Translations under genes and position numbers: made by a program
Source: Pyrus communis
Taxonomy: Eukaryota > Streptophyta > Magnoliopsida > Rosales > Rosaceae
NCBI RefSeq assembly: GCF_963583255.1
Contig: NC_084803.1
Coordinates: forward strand, 28,804,428-28,868,427
DNA: 64,000 nucleotides
Direction of reading: 5' to 3'
In this document: positions 32,669-43,692 of the stretch, piece after piece
Layout of the letters: each line of letters opens with the position of its first letter
How positions within the stretch are numbered: the first letter of the stretch is position 1
Notes under the pieces: model-generated
Told to the model about the DNA's origin: nothing
The model's database searches: none
Seen by the model: the letters and a program-made list of their open reading frames with translations, nothing else

Positions 32669-34893
32669 TGGTGCGAGATTTACTTGACACTCAAATTAAA
32701 CCCTCGTTTGACAATTGTAGTAGAATGGATAAGTGAGGGATCGTTCTAGACCGGGGATTAGGAGGGCTTGCTAAAACCTTCTAAATTGACTTAAAAACAT
32801 AAAAACTAAATTAAAATACTCTTAACAAGACTACTATGACTCAGAATGGCTTTGAAAAACTCAAATTGTCTAAAACAATCAAATTGACTCAAATAGAAGC
32901 TAGAACTTGATTTAGACGAATTTGCAAATGTTTATGACTCCAAAAGCTTAAAGTTACAAAAATAAAACAAATACGAATGATTAAAACTTAACAAAATAGA
33001 GGGGGGGAATTGTGTTTGGACGATATTAAATTAAAAAGACAAAATATAATTAAAGGCAAAATGTAAATATGAATGTGATGAAAATATGGATGATGGAATA
33101 GCCAAGGGGTTCTTCTCCACACATGTTACACTTGCAAACAAAATTGATTCTCAGTTGGTCTTTCGATAAGTTGTGAAACTCAATGCTCCAAGTTAATTAG
33201 ATCCGCTTAGATTAACTTTCAGATTTCCCTAAATTCGTTGGATTGAATGGAATACGCATTACAACCAAATTATTCTTAATCAAAGTCCCTAACTATGGAA
33301 TACGCATGATAGAGACATTTAACCAAGATCATTAAGTTCAACGGAAATCATAAACATCGACGAGGCATTCGTTACTATGGAATACGCATGAAACTTATGC
33401 CAAGAATTCGTTTAACGCACTTATATTCTAGCGTCATATTTATGCATGAAAATTAAGCTTGCAATCTCAATGAACATACATAAATAAGTTATCAATCAAA
33501 CAGTTAAACGAATTGAATCCACAACTTATGAAATTCCAACCAAACGTAATCAATTCAAAATGCAAATATAAACATAGTTTCGAATCACCCCCTAGCTAAA
33601 GGGGGGTTTAGTTCCTCATAACTTTGAAATCAAAGAAACACCTAAACATTCCAACAACTCAAACGTGAATTGTATGAACGTTTAGGCACTCTTCTCTTCC
33701 CTTCTCATACGTACAAAACAAAGAGAATTAAATTTAAACTTTGAAATCAAAGAAACACCTAAACATTCCAACAACTCAAACTTGAATTGTATGAACGTTT
33801 AAGCACTCTTTTCTTCCTCGTTGTTGTAGCACAAGGTCTAAGGTGAGCTTAAGGGCTTTTAGGTGTATGTGGAATGGAGTAGGGAGTGGTTGGAGATGGA
33901 AGAATGAAGAGAAAATATGCAGAAAATGAAATAGGACTCACGGCAATGGAATGGTATTTGTGTTGTGTGAAGTGTTGTGAATGGAAATATGAGATATGAA
34001 TTGAATGGGTGCAAGGGTATTTATAGGAGTAGTGGAGGGAACATATGGTTGTTTGTTTAAGATGCAAGTGGCTAATTAATGATGGAAAAGTATGTGATTT
34101 AAAGGATGCAAAGTGAATGAATCATGAATCATTGTGGATGAAAGGTGGAAGTGCATGTGTTGATGACTAGGTTAGTGGGTGGAAATATGAAAATGGCATA
34201 TAGGAATGGGAGCTCACGGTTTGAATGTGTAAAGTGTGTGTGAATGCATGTGAAGATGCAATAAATAATGCATGTAGGGTTTAGGAAATAATGAAGAAAT
34301 GCATGTGAGATGTTTGGAAAGGAATAAAGAATGAATGGTGGAAATGTGAGTGAATGATGTGCATGTGTGAGAATGCATGTGAGATGTTTGGAAAGGAATA
34401 AAGAATGAATGGTGGAAATGTGAGTGAATGATGTGCATGTGTGAGAATGCATGTGGAATTAAGAGGAGTATGGAAGTGAAATAAATGAATGATATGTTAA
34501 GTGATAAGTGAATGATATGTGGTGAGTGATAAGTGAATGGGTTGATAAGTGATCAATGAATTAGTTTAAAGGGCTAGGGTTTAAGTACATAGAATGGGCC
34601 TAAAATAGGTTGGTTTGTATGGCATAATGTGTTTGATTGGGCTAGAGCCATTGTTTTGTGTCTTCAAGTGCATACAAGGCCTTCAAATTCGTCCATCCTC
34701 TTGGCTCCATGGATAAGCTATCCAATCCATGCCCAAAAATGCTCCAAATGGCCTCAAAATGCACTTTCTTGCTCCCTAGGCCCTTAGAACCTGAAAACAC
34801 ACAAAAGAAGCATAAAGGACTAAAATAACGAGAGAAACATAACGTAAATGCACGAGAACAAGCCATTTAAGTCGCATGAATATGCTCCTATCA
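32669..34893 (-). repeat. 5' LTR of element A (2,225 bp)
   Basis: Plus-strand termini are TGGTGCGAG and GCTCCTATCA. TATA-like box 34018-34026; leader hairpins 33641-33686 and 33758-33803. Relative to 5174-7558 it lacks about 70 bases near 33418. U3 has a different make-up, including two tandem copies of a 70-75 bp unit (34300-34445) and a stretch similar to the B LTR (34150-34230). Beyond 34893 the sequence is integrase code of element C. Confidence 0.88.
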
Positions 34894-37030
34894 TTCCCCA
34901 AACATCAAAGAGCTCCACCACCAAAATGTTGTTCAATGGCATCTCATTTCTTCGGCTAATGTTCCCCATTTTCTGGCACCTATCACACTTAGAACAAAAA
35001 TCAAAAGCATCTTTGAATAAAGTAGGCCAAAAGAAACCAGATTGTAAAACGTTTAGAGATGTCTTTTTGGCACCAAAATGTCCTCCACATGCCAATGTAT
35101 GGCTGAACGTTAGAATGCTTTGTTGCTCACTCTCTGGGACACACCTCCTAATGATTTGGTCAGGGCAATATTTAAACAAATATGGTTCGTCCCAAACGTA
35201 GTGCTTTACCATGGCAAGGAACTTCTTTCTTTCCTGAAAAGAAAGGTCATTTCTAATTATACCACAAACAAGATAATTAACAAAATCAGCATACCATGGT
35301 TCTTTTTCTTGAATAACAAGGAGTTGTTCATCAGGAAATGATTCATTTAGAGGCAAAGGTTGTCCAACTCCATGGTTTTCATTGAGCCGTGACAAATGGT
35401 CAGCCACAACATTATCACTTCCCTTCTTATCTCGAATTTCCAAGTCAAACTCTTGTAGTAAGAGTATCCATCTAATTAAGCGTGGCTTAGCATCCTTTTT
35501 TGTCATCAAGTACCTAAGGGCTGCATGATCAGAAAACATAATAACTTTAGATCCAACAAGATATGACCGAAACTTCTCTAAGGCAAAAACAATAGCAAGC
35601 AACTCCTTTTCAGTTGTGGAATAGTTAAGTTGAGCATCATTTAGAGTCCGGCTTGCATAGTAGATCACGTGTGGGAGCTTATTCACCCTTTGCCCTAAAA
35701 CTGCACCAATAGCATAGTCAGAGGCATCACACATTAATTCAAAAGGTAAAGACCAATCTGGTGCCATAATAATAGGGGTTGAGGTTAATTCATGTTTCAA
35801 AGTATTGAATGCATCCATACAAGCTTTATCAAAATGAAATACAACACCTTTAGCTAACAGATTGCATAATGGACGAGTGATCATTGAAAAGTTCTTAATG
35901 AAACGACGATAAAAACCCGCATGTCCCAAAAAACTTCTTACTCCCTTCACGGTTGTGGGAGCTGCCATATTGGTGATGATGTCAATTTTGGCTTTGTCCA
36001 CCTCCATTCGTTGGCTAGAGATTACATGCCCCAACACAATTCCTTGTTTCACCATAAATTGGCACTTTTCCCAATTGAGAACCAAATTTGTTTCCTGACA
36101 TCTTTGAAGTACTAAAGAGAGATGGTTAAGACATTCATCAAAAGAGGAACCAAACACTGAAAAGTCATCCATAAATACCTCAATGAATCTTTCTACCATG
36201 TCAGAAAAGATTGCCAACATGCATCTTTGGAATGTTGCTGGAGCATTGCAAAGTCCAAAAGGCATTCTCCTATATGCAAATGTGCCAAATGGGCAAGTAA
36301 AGGTAGTTTTCTCTTGATCCTCCGGAGCAATTGCAATTTGATTGTAACCTGAGTAACCATCAAGAAAACAATAGTGTGAGTAACCTGCCAATCTCTCAAG
36401 CATTTGATCTATGAAAGGCATAGGAAAGTAATTTTTTCTAGTGCTAGAATTCAACTTCCTGTAATCGGTGCAAACACGCCAACTAGCCGTGGGCTTTGTG
36501 GGCACAAGCTCTTTGTTTTCATTCTTCATCACCGTGATTCCCACCTTCTTAGGTACCACCTGAATAGCACTCACCCATTTGCTATCAGAAATGGGATATA
36601 TGATCCCCACATCTAACAACTTCAACACTTCATTCCTCACAACTTCCTTCATGTGTGGATTGAGCCTCCTTTGTGGTTCACGGGTTGACTTTGCTCCCTC
36701 TTCCAAAAGAATCCTATGCATGCACATGGTAGGGCTTATTCCCTTGATATCTGCAATAGACCAACCAATAACTGATTTGAACTCTTTTAACACCCTAATT
36801 AGTTTATCTTCTTCATTTGGGGTGAGGTCAGAAGTTATGATAACTGGAAGAGTTTCAAATTCAGCTAGATATGCATACTTTAGATGTGGTGGAAGTGGTT
36901 TAAGTTCAAGTTTTGGTGCCTTAACAGTGGAAGGGGTTAAATGTGACCTCGATGGTTCTAAAGGCTCTAAAAGAGGTAAAATATTCAAAGGATACGGTGC
37001 CAATGCTTCCAAGGCAGCTACCTCTTCCAT
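34894..37030 (-). pseudogene. Pol of element C, cut in the integrase by element A
   Basis: The frame opens at 37030 ([10 protein letters not shown]) in a different frame from the gag-protease ORF, which it overlaps by 13 bases; ATG lies inside the last gag codons. Residues: RT with [14 protein letters not shown] near 190 and FMDDFSVF near 288, RNase [14 protein letters not shown] near 435, integrase HHCC finger about 643-687. The match ends at ELFDVWG (34896), just before the first integrase Asp; the frame then runs about 25 codons into the A LTR to 34820. No other break is seen up to there. The overlap could be a programmed frameshift or a single indel; in A the same genes are in one frame. 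Confidence 0.88.
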
Positions 37031-39372
37031 GAGTGCATCTTCTTCATAAACTCATCTTGAGATTGACTCAAAACAGTTTGTAATGGTTCATTAGATTGTG
37101 CCTGCAAGAACTTAGAGAAAACAAGCGAATCAAGCACATCAATGGCATAACAATCAAGAGATGAAGAAGGATGTGAAAGAGACTCAAACACTTTGAATTG
37201 AACGGTCTCTCCTAGCACTGTCATAGTGAGGAGTCCATTTTGCACATCAATGATGGTCTTGGCCGTGGCCATAAACGGTCTCCCAAGCAAAATAGGCAAC
37301 TCTCGGTCATGTATAGGAGCTTCTTCCATGTCCAACACTACAAAATCCGCAGGCAAGATTAGTTTATCAATTTGAACTAGAATATCCTCTACTATACCTC
37401 TTGGATATTTCACGGATCTGTTCGCAAGTTGCAATGAGATGGTGGTGGCTTTCAATTCCCCCAAACCTAGTTGAAGGTACACGGAATAAGGCATTAAGTT
37501 GATGCTAGCACCTAAGTCAAGCATCGCCTTCTCTACCTTCTTGTCCCCTATGGTGATGTTGATAGAAAAACTTCCTGGATCCTTGAGCTTTGGTGGAAGT
37601 TTTCTTTGCAACACGGCACTTACATTCTCGGACACCACTACCTTCTCATGTGGTCCATACTTCCTTTTGTAGTTGTTTAACTCTTTGAAGAACTTCCCAT
37701 AAGTTGGCATGTTCCTAATGACATCAAGCAAAGGTAAGTTAACATTTACCTTACTTAGAATATCAAAAATCTCCTTAAATGACTTATCCTGCTTGCTCTT
37801 GGCAAGTCTTCCAGGGAATGATATTGGTGGAGTGTAAGGTTTCTCGGCCTTGTGAAGATTTGGTGCTTCAAACGAGGGAGTAGCATGGCTTGGTTCCTCA
37901 TTTGGTTTCTCATTTTCTCCTTGAGTAACCCCTGCATTCACATGATCAGATTCATTAGTAACTTCATTGCCAACTCTATTATTGATAACCTTACCACTTT
38001 TAAGTGTAGTGATTGCTTTGGCTTGCTCTTGGTTCCTTTGGAGTATCACGGGTTGGCTTGGAAACTTTCCAACCTCTCTTTGGCTCAAGGCATCTGCAAT
38101 CTGCCCCAATTGTGTCTCCATTTTGGTTAGAGCCGCCGAATGTTGTTGGCGAGTGCTATTGGTGGTTTGTTGGAATTGCAAGGTATTTTGGGCTAACAAT
38201 TTAACCGTATCCTCAAGAGTAGGTTTTGGTTGGAAGTTTTGGAATTGATTGTTGTTCTTCCACGAAAGATTGGGATGATCTCTCCAACTTGGGTTATATG
38301 TATTGGAATACACATCATTCCTTGGCCTTTGATTGTAAGAATTCATGAGGTTCACTTGCTCTTGGACATACTCGGGGTAAGCCTCCCTAGATGGACATTG
38401 ATGAGTAAGGTGGCTTGGTATGTTGCAAATGGCACACACTTCACTTGCTTTTGGCACCATGTTGAGCATGGATTCAAGCTTCTTTTCTAGGTTAGCTACC
38501 TGCAAAGAAAGATCATGATTAGAGCTTGTTTCATATACTCCAACTCTCTTACCCCTTACATCTTTGTGTTGAGCATTAGATCCCAACATCTCATAAATGT
38601 TATATGACTCTTGAGCATTCTTTTTCTTCAAAGCTCCACCTGCTGCATTATCAACAGTTGATTGACATGTTTGGGTTAGTCCATCATAGAAAATTTTCAT
38701 TTGTAAGTGAAGAGGTAACCCATGGTGTGGACATTGCAACAAAAGGCCTTTAAAGCGCTCCCAACACTCATTGAAAGGTTCTCCATCATCTTGTTTAAAG
38801 TTGAAGATTTGTCCCCTTAATGTGGCTGTCTTTTGAGTGGAAAAGAACTTTTCCAAAAACTTCTTAGCCACGGCATCCCATGTGGTGAGTGAACCAGGTA
38901 CTAGAGTCATTAACCAACCCTTGGCCCTATCTTTCAAGGTGTAAGGGAACACTCTCATCCTCAGATTTGCTTCACTTACTCCCTGTAAAGGTAACCCACT
39001 CACAACATTGTAAAATTCTTTAATATGAGCTAAAGGATCTTCATTAGGTAAGCCATAAAAAGAAGGAAACATATGGAAATGTGAAGATTTAAGATCATAG
39101 TTTCTAGCTTCTGTGGGCAGCAAGATGCATGAAGGTGAATTTGGTATGATTGGTTGAGCAAAATCCTCCAAAGCTCGAAGATCATCTTGGTTGCCCGCCA
39201 TCTCTTCTTCTCTTTCCCAATTAAAGTGCTCAGATCCTTCACTTATTGGACTAGACGGTTTCCCTTCCTCTTCTTCACGGACAATGGAGGAACTTGTTGG
39301 CACAAAGCTTTCCAAAGTGTTGCCCTTTAACCGTTCAATTCTTTGGCCTAATTCAGCAAGTCTATTTGACAT
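37018..39372 (-). CDS. Gag-protease of element C
   Basis: The ORF has 784 codons and starts about 110 bases after the primer-binding site. Gag capsid region about 90-240 (with [18 protein letters not shown] and [19 protein letters not shown]), CCHC knuckle near 312 ([14 protein letters not shown]), acidic/polar linker, then aspartic protease with [13 protein letters not shown] near 616 and [12 protein letters not shown] near 690. The protein is clearly related to the A product but far diverged. It ends at codons overlapping the pol start. It is intact, but the element as a whole is dead because pol is split. Confidence 0.9.
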   Translation of the reverse strand: MSNRLAELGQRIERLKGNTLESFVPTSSSIVREEEEGKPSSPISEGSEHFNWEREEEMAGNQDDLRALEDFAQPIIPNSPSCILLPTEARNYDLKSSHFHMFPSFYGLPNEDPLAHIKEFYNVVSGLPLQGVSEANLRMRVFPYTLKDRAKGWLMTLVPGSLTTWDAVAKKFLEKFFSTQKTATLRGQIFNFKQDDGEPFNECWERFKGLLLQCPHHGLPLHLQMKIFYDGLTQTCQSTVDNAAGGALKKKNAQESYNIYEMLGSNAQHKDVRGKRVGVYETSSNHDLSLQVANLEKKLESMLNMVPKASEVCAICNIPSHLTHQCPSREAYPEYVQEQVNLMNSYNQRPRNDVYSNTYNPSWRDHPNLSWKNNNQFQNFQPKPTLEDTVKLLAQNTLQFQQTTNSTRQQHSAALTKMETQLGQIADALSQREVGKFPSQPVILQRNQEQAKAITTLKSGKVINNRVGNEVTNESDHVNAGVTQGENEKPNEEPSHATPSFEAPNLHKAEKPYTPPISFPGRLAKSKQDKSFKEIFDILSKVNVNLPLLDVIRNMPTYGKFFKELNNYKRKYGPHEKVVVSENVSAVLQRKLPPKLKDPGSFSINITIGDKKVEKAMLDLGASINLMPYSVYLQLGLGELKATTISLQLANRSVKYPRGIVEDILVQIDKLILPADFVVLDMEEAPIHDRELPILLGRPFMATAKTIIDVQNGLLTMTVLGETVQFKVFESLSHPSSSLDCYAIDVLDSLVFSKFLQAQSNEPLQTVLSQSQDEFMKKMHSWKR

Positions 39373-39483
39373 ATACTACCTGAAACAAGATAAAACAAGT
39401 TTGAATAAAAATCAGAAATCTACTTAAAATGAAAAGAACAAGGTTTAATATCAAAACAAGCACTTATAAGGGACTGAAATCAG

Positions 39484-39501
39484 TCCCCGGCAACGGCGCC
39501 A
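39484..39501 (-). other. Primer-binding site (tRNA-Asp), element C
   Basis: Minus TGGCGCCGTTGCCGGGGA, as in A and D. The LTR starts 3-7 bases away at TGATTGATG. The GGATTAGCAA hairpin arm found next to this site in A, B and D is not present here. Confidence 0.9.
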
Positions 39502-39504
39502 TTT

Positions 39505-41360
39505 TGATTGATGTTTTCCTTCTTCATGCTAGAATATGTTTAGTATAATGGCACAAGTAAGGGTGTCGAATCCACAGGGACTAATTGGACCTATATAATC
39601 ATTTGTTTTGCAAGAACTCTTTACTAGAGAAATAAAACTAATCAATGTAGGCAGATTTGTTGTTGTACCTTGAAAGCATAAGGAAATGAAGTAAACACAA
39701 AATGAATGAATCAACAGCTAATAAAATGAGATAGTACCAATGGAGATGAAGCTAGGGATTCGATTTTACCATTGCTAACCCAAGGCCATGCTTGTTGAAT
39801 CAGATTATACTCATCCATCTACCTATTTCTTGAGTTTGTTTCACTTAGATATGATCAACCATATGATGTATGGATTTGATCAAATGTCTCTAATCATGAG
39901 CCTAATTGTGATGTGCAACTTTGGTTCCTAATCAAGAATATGTAGTGCACAAGAAACTTTCACAAAACCAAAGGGAACACTCGGCAGGATGTTTGCAAAA
40001 CATTCCCTTCATTCATTCACATATCCACCAAGATTATGCATGATGTGTGCTTTAATCTTGGCTAAACAACCTGTGGTTAATTCAAATGATGATCAAGCAT
40101 TAAAATCAACACACTAAGTCACAATTAAATCGGAGAATGAAACAAGAAATAGATAGATTAAATGAGAATTCTGAATTAACTACATGGCAATCTTGCAAGG
40201 CTACATCGAATCCCTAGAGAGAGATTAGTTACACTTCATGTTTACAAAAGGTTTGACATAAAAATATATAACATGAGTGAACATAGGATTAAGAAGAAAG
40301 AACCCTTGAAGCAAAACTGATGTCGAAATCCCTTAAGAGTTGCCTTCGGTGTTGGTGCTCCAAGTGTGTTGTAAATGAAGGTGGAGCGGCTAAGGTTGAA
40401 TGGTTTCTGCGAATGGGAGAGTGTATGGAATGGAATGAAGCCGAGAAGAGATTGTGTAGAAATGGAAGGGGATTTGCGGCAAAGGGGAAGATTGGATGTG
40501 TTTGTGGTGTCTTGTGTATGAAAATGAGATGTGATTTTTGTGTATGAATGCATGGGTTTTTATAGGGAGAATGGGAGAATAAGTGGGTGATTGTTTAAGA
40601 GTGAATGTGGTTGTTATGATTGAGAGTGCATGTGGATGAAATAATGATGGAAAAAGAGCTAGGTTGTTGGTGGAAAGGCAAGGGAAGTGCACGGCATTGA
40701 GTTGTTGTTGGTGTGTGAATGCATGTGTTGAATGATTAGAGTGCATGTGGGTGAATATGTGGCTGAAATGATGAAGTAGGAAGGTGGAAATGCATGTGTT
40801 GAATTGGTGGTGCAATGATGAAAGAGTAAGTGCATGTGTGTGTGAATGGTGGTGCAATGATGAAAGAGTAAGTGCATGTGTGTGTGAATGGTGGTAGCTA
40901 GGGTGAATTGTTATGAATGCATGTGGAATAAAGATGGAGAAGGTGGTGTAATGATGAAGTGGAATGGCTGAAAATGAAAGGGGGAGTGCAAGGCACGACA
41001 ATGGGTGTTTCTTGATGGTTTTGGGGTTGTGATGCATGTGAATGCATGTGGCTAAGGGTTGTTGATTGGGCTAGAGGTTTTGCATGGCTCAAAGGATTGT
41101 TTGATTGGGCTAGGCCCTTTGTTTTATGTCCAAAGTGCATACAAGGCTTTCAAATTCGTCCAACACTTTGGCTCCAAGCATATGCTATCCATTCCAAGCC
41201 CAATTTTGCTCCAAAATGCTCCAAAATGCATCTTTTTGCTTCCTTAGCCATATGAACCTAAAAACACACGAAAATGGCTTAAACTACTAAAACAACTATG
41301 AATTAACAACATAGATGCACGAAAACAAGCTAAGTAAGTCGCCTAAATATGCTCCTATCA
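39505..41360 (-). repeat. 5' LTR of element C (about 1,855 bp)
   Basis: The plus-strand start is TGAT(TGAT)G at 39505 or 39509; the end GCTCCTATCA is at 41351-41360. The TATA-like box (minus CTATAAAA) is at 40558-40565. U3 contains repeats of a unit with GTGCATGTGTGTGTGAATGG (40830-40890). No leader hairpin of the A/B/D type is seen. It is followed at 41361 by a plus-strand LTR piece starting GTATTCC; the matching left flank is not in the window. Confidence 0.8.
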
Positions 41361-41612
41361 GTATTCCATCCAATTCAATGACTTAAGGAAAATCTGAGGG
41401 TTAATTAGTGCTATTCACGGTTAATCTGGGGTGTTGAGGTTCATGTTTTATTGGGAAAGCAACTGGAAATCAATTTGTATGCAAGTGTGTCTTGTGTAGA
41501 GAATGACCCTCTAGCTAGCTTATCATCCATATTTTTCCCTAATTTCGTCCAAAGTTATTTAAGTCTTTAAATCTGTTTGTTTTTACCTTAATTTTGTCCA
41601 AAATCCAATTTT
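41361..41612 (+). repeat. U5-side fragment of a plus-strand LTR
   Basis: It corresponds to about 4829 onward of the LTR at 3367: CCATCCAATTCAATGACTTAAGG, CTAGCTAGC and so on. It is the target into which element C inserted, or an old recombination product. It breaks off at about 41612, before the LTR end. Non-coding. Confidence 0.65.
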
Positions 41613-43506
41613 CAGTCTTTTAAGTTATTTTCGTATGTTTTTAGGTCCTAATGGCAAAAGGAGCAAGAAAGTGCATTTTGAGGCTATTTAGAGCATTTTT
41701 GGGCATGGATTGGATAGCTTAACCATGGAGCAAAGAGGATGGACGAAATTGAAGTCAAGAAGGGCTAGGAAAGGCTACAAATCTAGTGGAAGAAGTCCTA
41801 ATGCAATGAAGATAAGGAAGAAGCAAGAAACAAGGAACCTTATCCAACCTTATCCAACCTTATCTTATCCTATCATAACTCTAACATTATCCTATTCTAT
41901 CCTATCCAAATCAGGTTAGGACTTAAACTTAGCTACTTTGAGGGAATTAATTACACATTTAAACACCTATTTCAGTTTCTAGAAGCCTTATCCATTTAAA
42001 TGCCACAAGAACACCATTCCTTCTAGGTTTAGGAATTGCAATCCTTCTCCTACACTTATATCATATGTTCTTGTCCCTTTAGGTTTAGGAATCTGCCCTA
42101 AACAATCCATCTAGAACACCTTATCTTCTCCCATGTGTGTGCCACACCAAAACCTTCTAGAATTCCCTAAATCCTAGCCGCACTACCTATTCCAATTCTC
42201 ATTTGATTTCTGCCTTGAATTAACCCTTTTTCAATGGGATTGTGCAATCCTTTTCCTTCACTAAGTTTGCCTAATTAGCCTATATAAGCAACCCTATGCC
42301 GCACCATTCATTCATCCACTCACTCATTCATTCATTCATACTTTCATCCATAAAACACCACAATCCATTCTACAACACCCTAGTGCCGCAAGCAAGGAAG
42401 CAAGGAGAGGAGGACTTATGCAATCTGCCATCCAAGGAGGGTTCGAAATCTACCATTGGAGTGTGGAGAGTTTCTAGGTGTATTCTATCCTTAGTCTTAG
42501 TTCAATGTTTAAATTTAATTATCTTTGTTTTGCGAACATGAGGAACTAACTTCTTTTTAGTTAGAGGAGAATTTGAAGCCATGATTATATGTTTTATATG
42601 AATTGATTACGTCCGGTTATTATTTCTTAAGGCATGAATGTGATTTGCTTATCTAAGTTATTAAAACTGGTTTATGTATGTGGGTTGGGGGTTAACACTT
42701 AAGTTGCATGCATAAACTTGATGCTAGAGTATAGGAGGGTCTCACGTAATTGTTATTCACTTATATTCACAAGTAGTGGAGGTTGCTAGTCACAATCGCG
42801 TTAAGTAAATCCTTGGTATGAATCTCATGCGTTTCATAGTGATGAGTGCCTTGTCAACGCTTATAGTTTTCACAAAGCTTAATGACTTTTGATATGTATC
42901 TTTGTTATGCGTCTCATATAAAGAACTTGAAAAAGATAATTTGGTTGTAATGCGTTTTCATTCAATTCAATGAAATAAGGAAAACTTGAGGGTTAGTTGT
43001 GTAATGCAACTAATTTGGGGCGTTGTCATTCATAGTCTAAAGGAATAATAACTGGACCTTGGTTCGTATGCATATATCATGTGTGGAGAAGGACCCTCTA
43101 ACTAGCCTTTCACCCATTTATTTTACTTAAATTTCTTTTTTCAAAAGTGTTTTCTACTAAGTTTTTGTTTTGAGTCTAAAATTCGTCAAAAACAATCCCC
43201 ATGTTATTTAGTCTTCATATTTGAGTCAAAACTTGTTTTCCTTGAGTCTTTTGAGTCAAGTCAAGTCCTATTTTCGTCCAAAACCTTTATTGAGTCTAAA
43301 AGTGAGTCTTTTTGAGTATTGGTTGTTGTTTTTAAGTGTCTAAAGTTAGTTTTGAGTCCATAGAGTCTAGTTTAGTGTTTTTGAGTCTTATTTACATAGA
43401 TTAGCATCCCTAGTTAATCCCCGGTCTAGAACGATCCCTACTTACATATCTACTACAATTGTCACAAATAGGGTTTAATTTGTGTGTCAAGTTAATTTTC
43501 ACATCA
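41613..43506 (+). repeat. Plus-strand LTR lacking its first bases
   Basis: From about 41613 it matches the reverse complement of the LTR at 1191-2974 (shared block TATTTTCGTATG, TTAGGTCC, then repeated TTATCCAACC units at 41840-41870). A TATA-like TATATAAG lies at 42281-42288 and the conserved AGGTGT follows near 42475. The end near CACATCA 43500-43506 fits an LTR terminus. The first 70 or so bases are missing. It is of the same type as LTR 43693-45820. Confidence 0.65.
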
Positions 43507-43692
43507 TCGTTTAGTTAGAATCTGTCCAAATTTATGTTTTTAAGTGTTTTGAGTCAAAGTTAAGTTAGAATTCATCCAAATCACCCTTTAGAGTCTAGTT
43601 TGATTCTATTTGATTGTTTTGTACTGTTTTTGAGTCTTTTTAGTTTGTTTTGAGTCATATAAGTCTAGTTGATAGGAGCATGTGGGGGAATT
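43507..43692 (+). repeat. LTR fragment and deletion scar (LTR start joined to polypurine tract)
   Basis: 43507-43670 is U5-like LTR sequence rich in GAGTC words. At 43671-43681 stand the first 11 bases of an LTR (TGATAGGAGCA), then TGTGGGGGAATT, the end of a polypurine tract, and then the next LTR. So a complete interior plus nearly all of a 5' LTR is gone, leaving 22 bases. Confidence 0.65.

Larger units (their letters stand above)
5174..34893 (-). mobile_element. Element A: putatively autonomous Athila-like LTR retrotransposon, with nested insertion and internal duplication
   Basis: Reading on the minus strand: 5' LTR 32669-34893, tRNA-Asp primer-binding site 32645-32663, gag-pol ORF 32534-27021, then an antisense cassette, 3' internal region, polypurine tract at 7559-7573 and 3' LTR 7558-5174. 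Removing element B (with one target copy) and one copy of the 4,695-bp duplication leaves about 14.5 kb, a reasonable size for this clade. The 3' LTR has lost about 140 bases at its outer end, so the left target duplication cannot be seen. The two LTRs differ clearly in U3, which means age, recombination or a chimeric origin. The right end lies in the integrase gene of element C. There is no env-like gene; its usual place holds the antisense cassette. Confidence 0.8.
34894..41360 (-). mobile_element. Element C: 5' part of an older LTR element of a second family
   Basis: On the minus strand: 5' LTR 39505-41360, primer-binding site 39484-39501, gag-protease ORF 39372-37018, pol from 37030, cut at 34894 by element A. 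Its LTR differs strongly from those of A, B and D outside the start TGATAGGAGC. The rest of pol and the 3' LTR are not in the window; they should lie left of A but were lost or moved when the region at 5173 was rearranged. The element has no visible antisense cassette in the part present. Confidence 0.85.

Noticed and set aside
39484..39501. Sequence equal to a tRNA 3' end, possibly a tRNA gene
   Set aside because: Only the last 18 bases match tRNA-Asp, next to an LTR, four times in the window; these are primer-binding sites and no cloverleaf precedes them.
41710..41919. Small ORFs in plus-strand LTRs (41710, 42296, 43682, 44500)
   Set aside because: Short, not shared between related LTRs in frame, and no family features.
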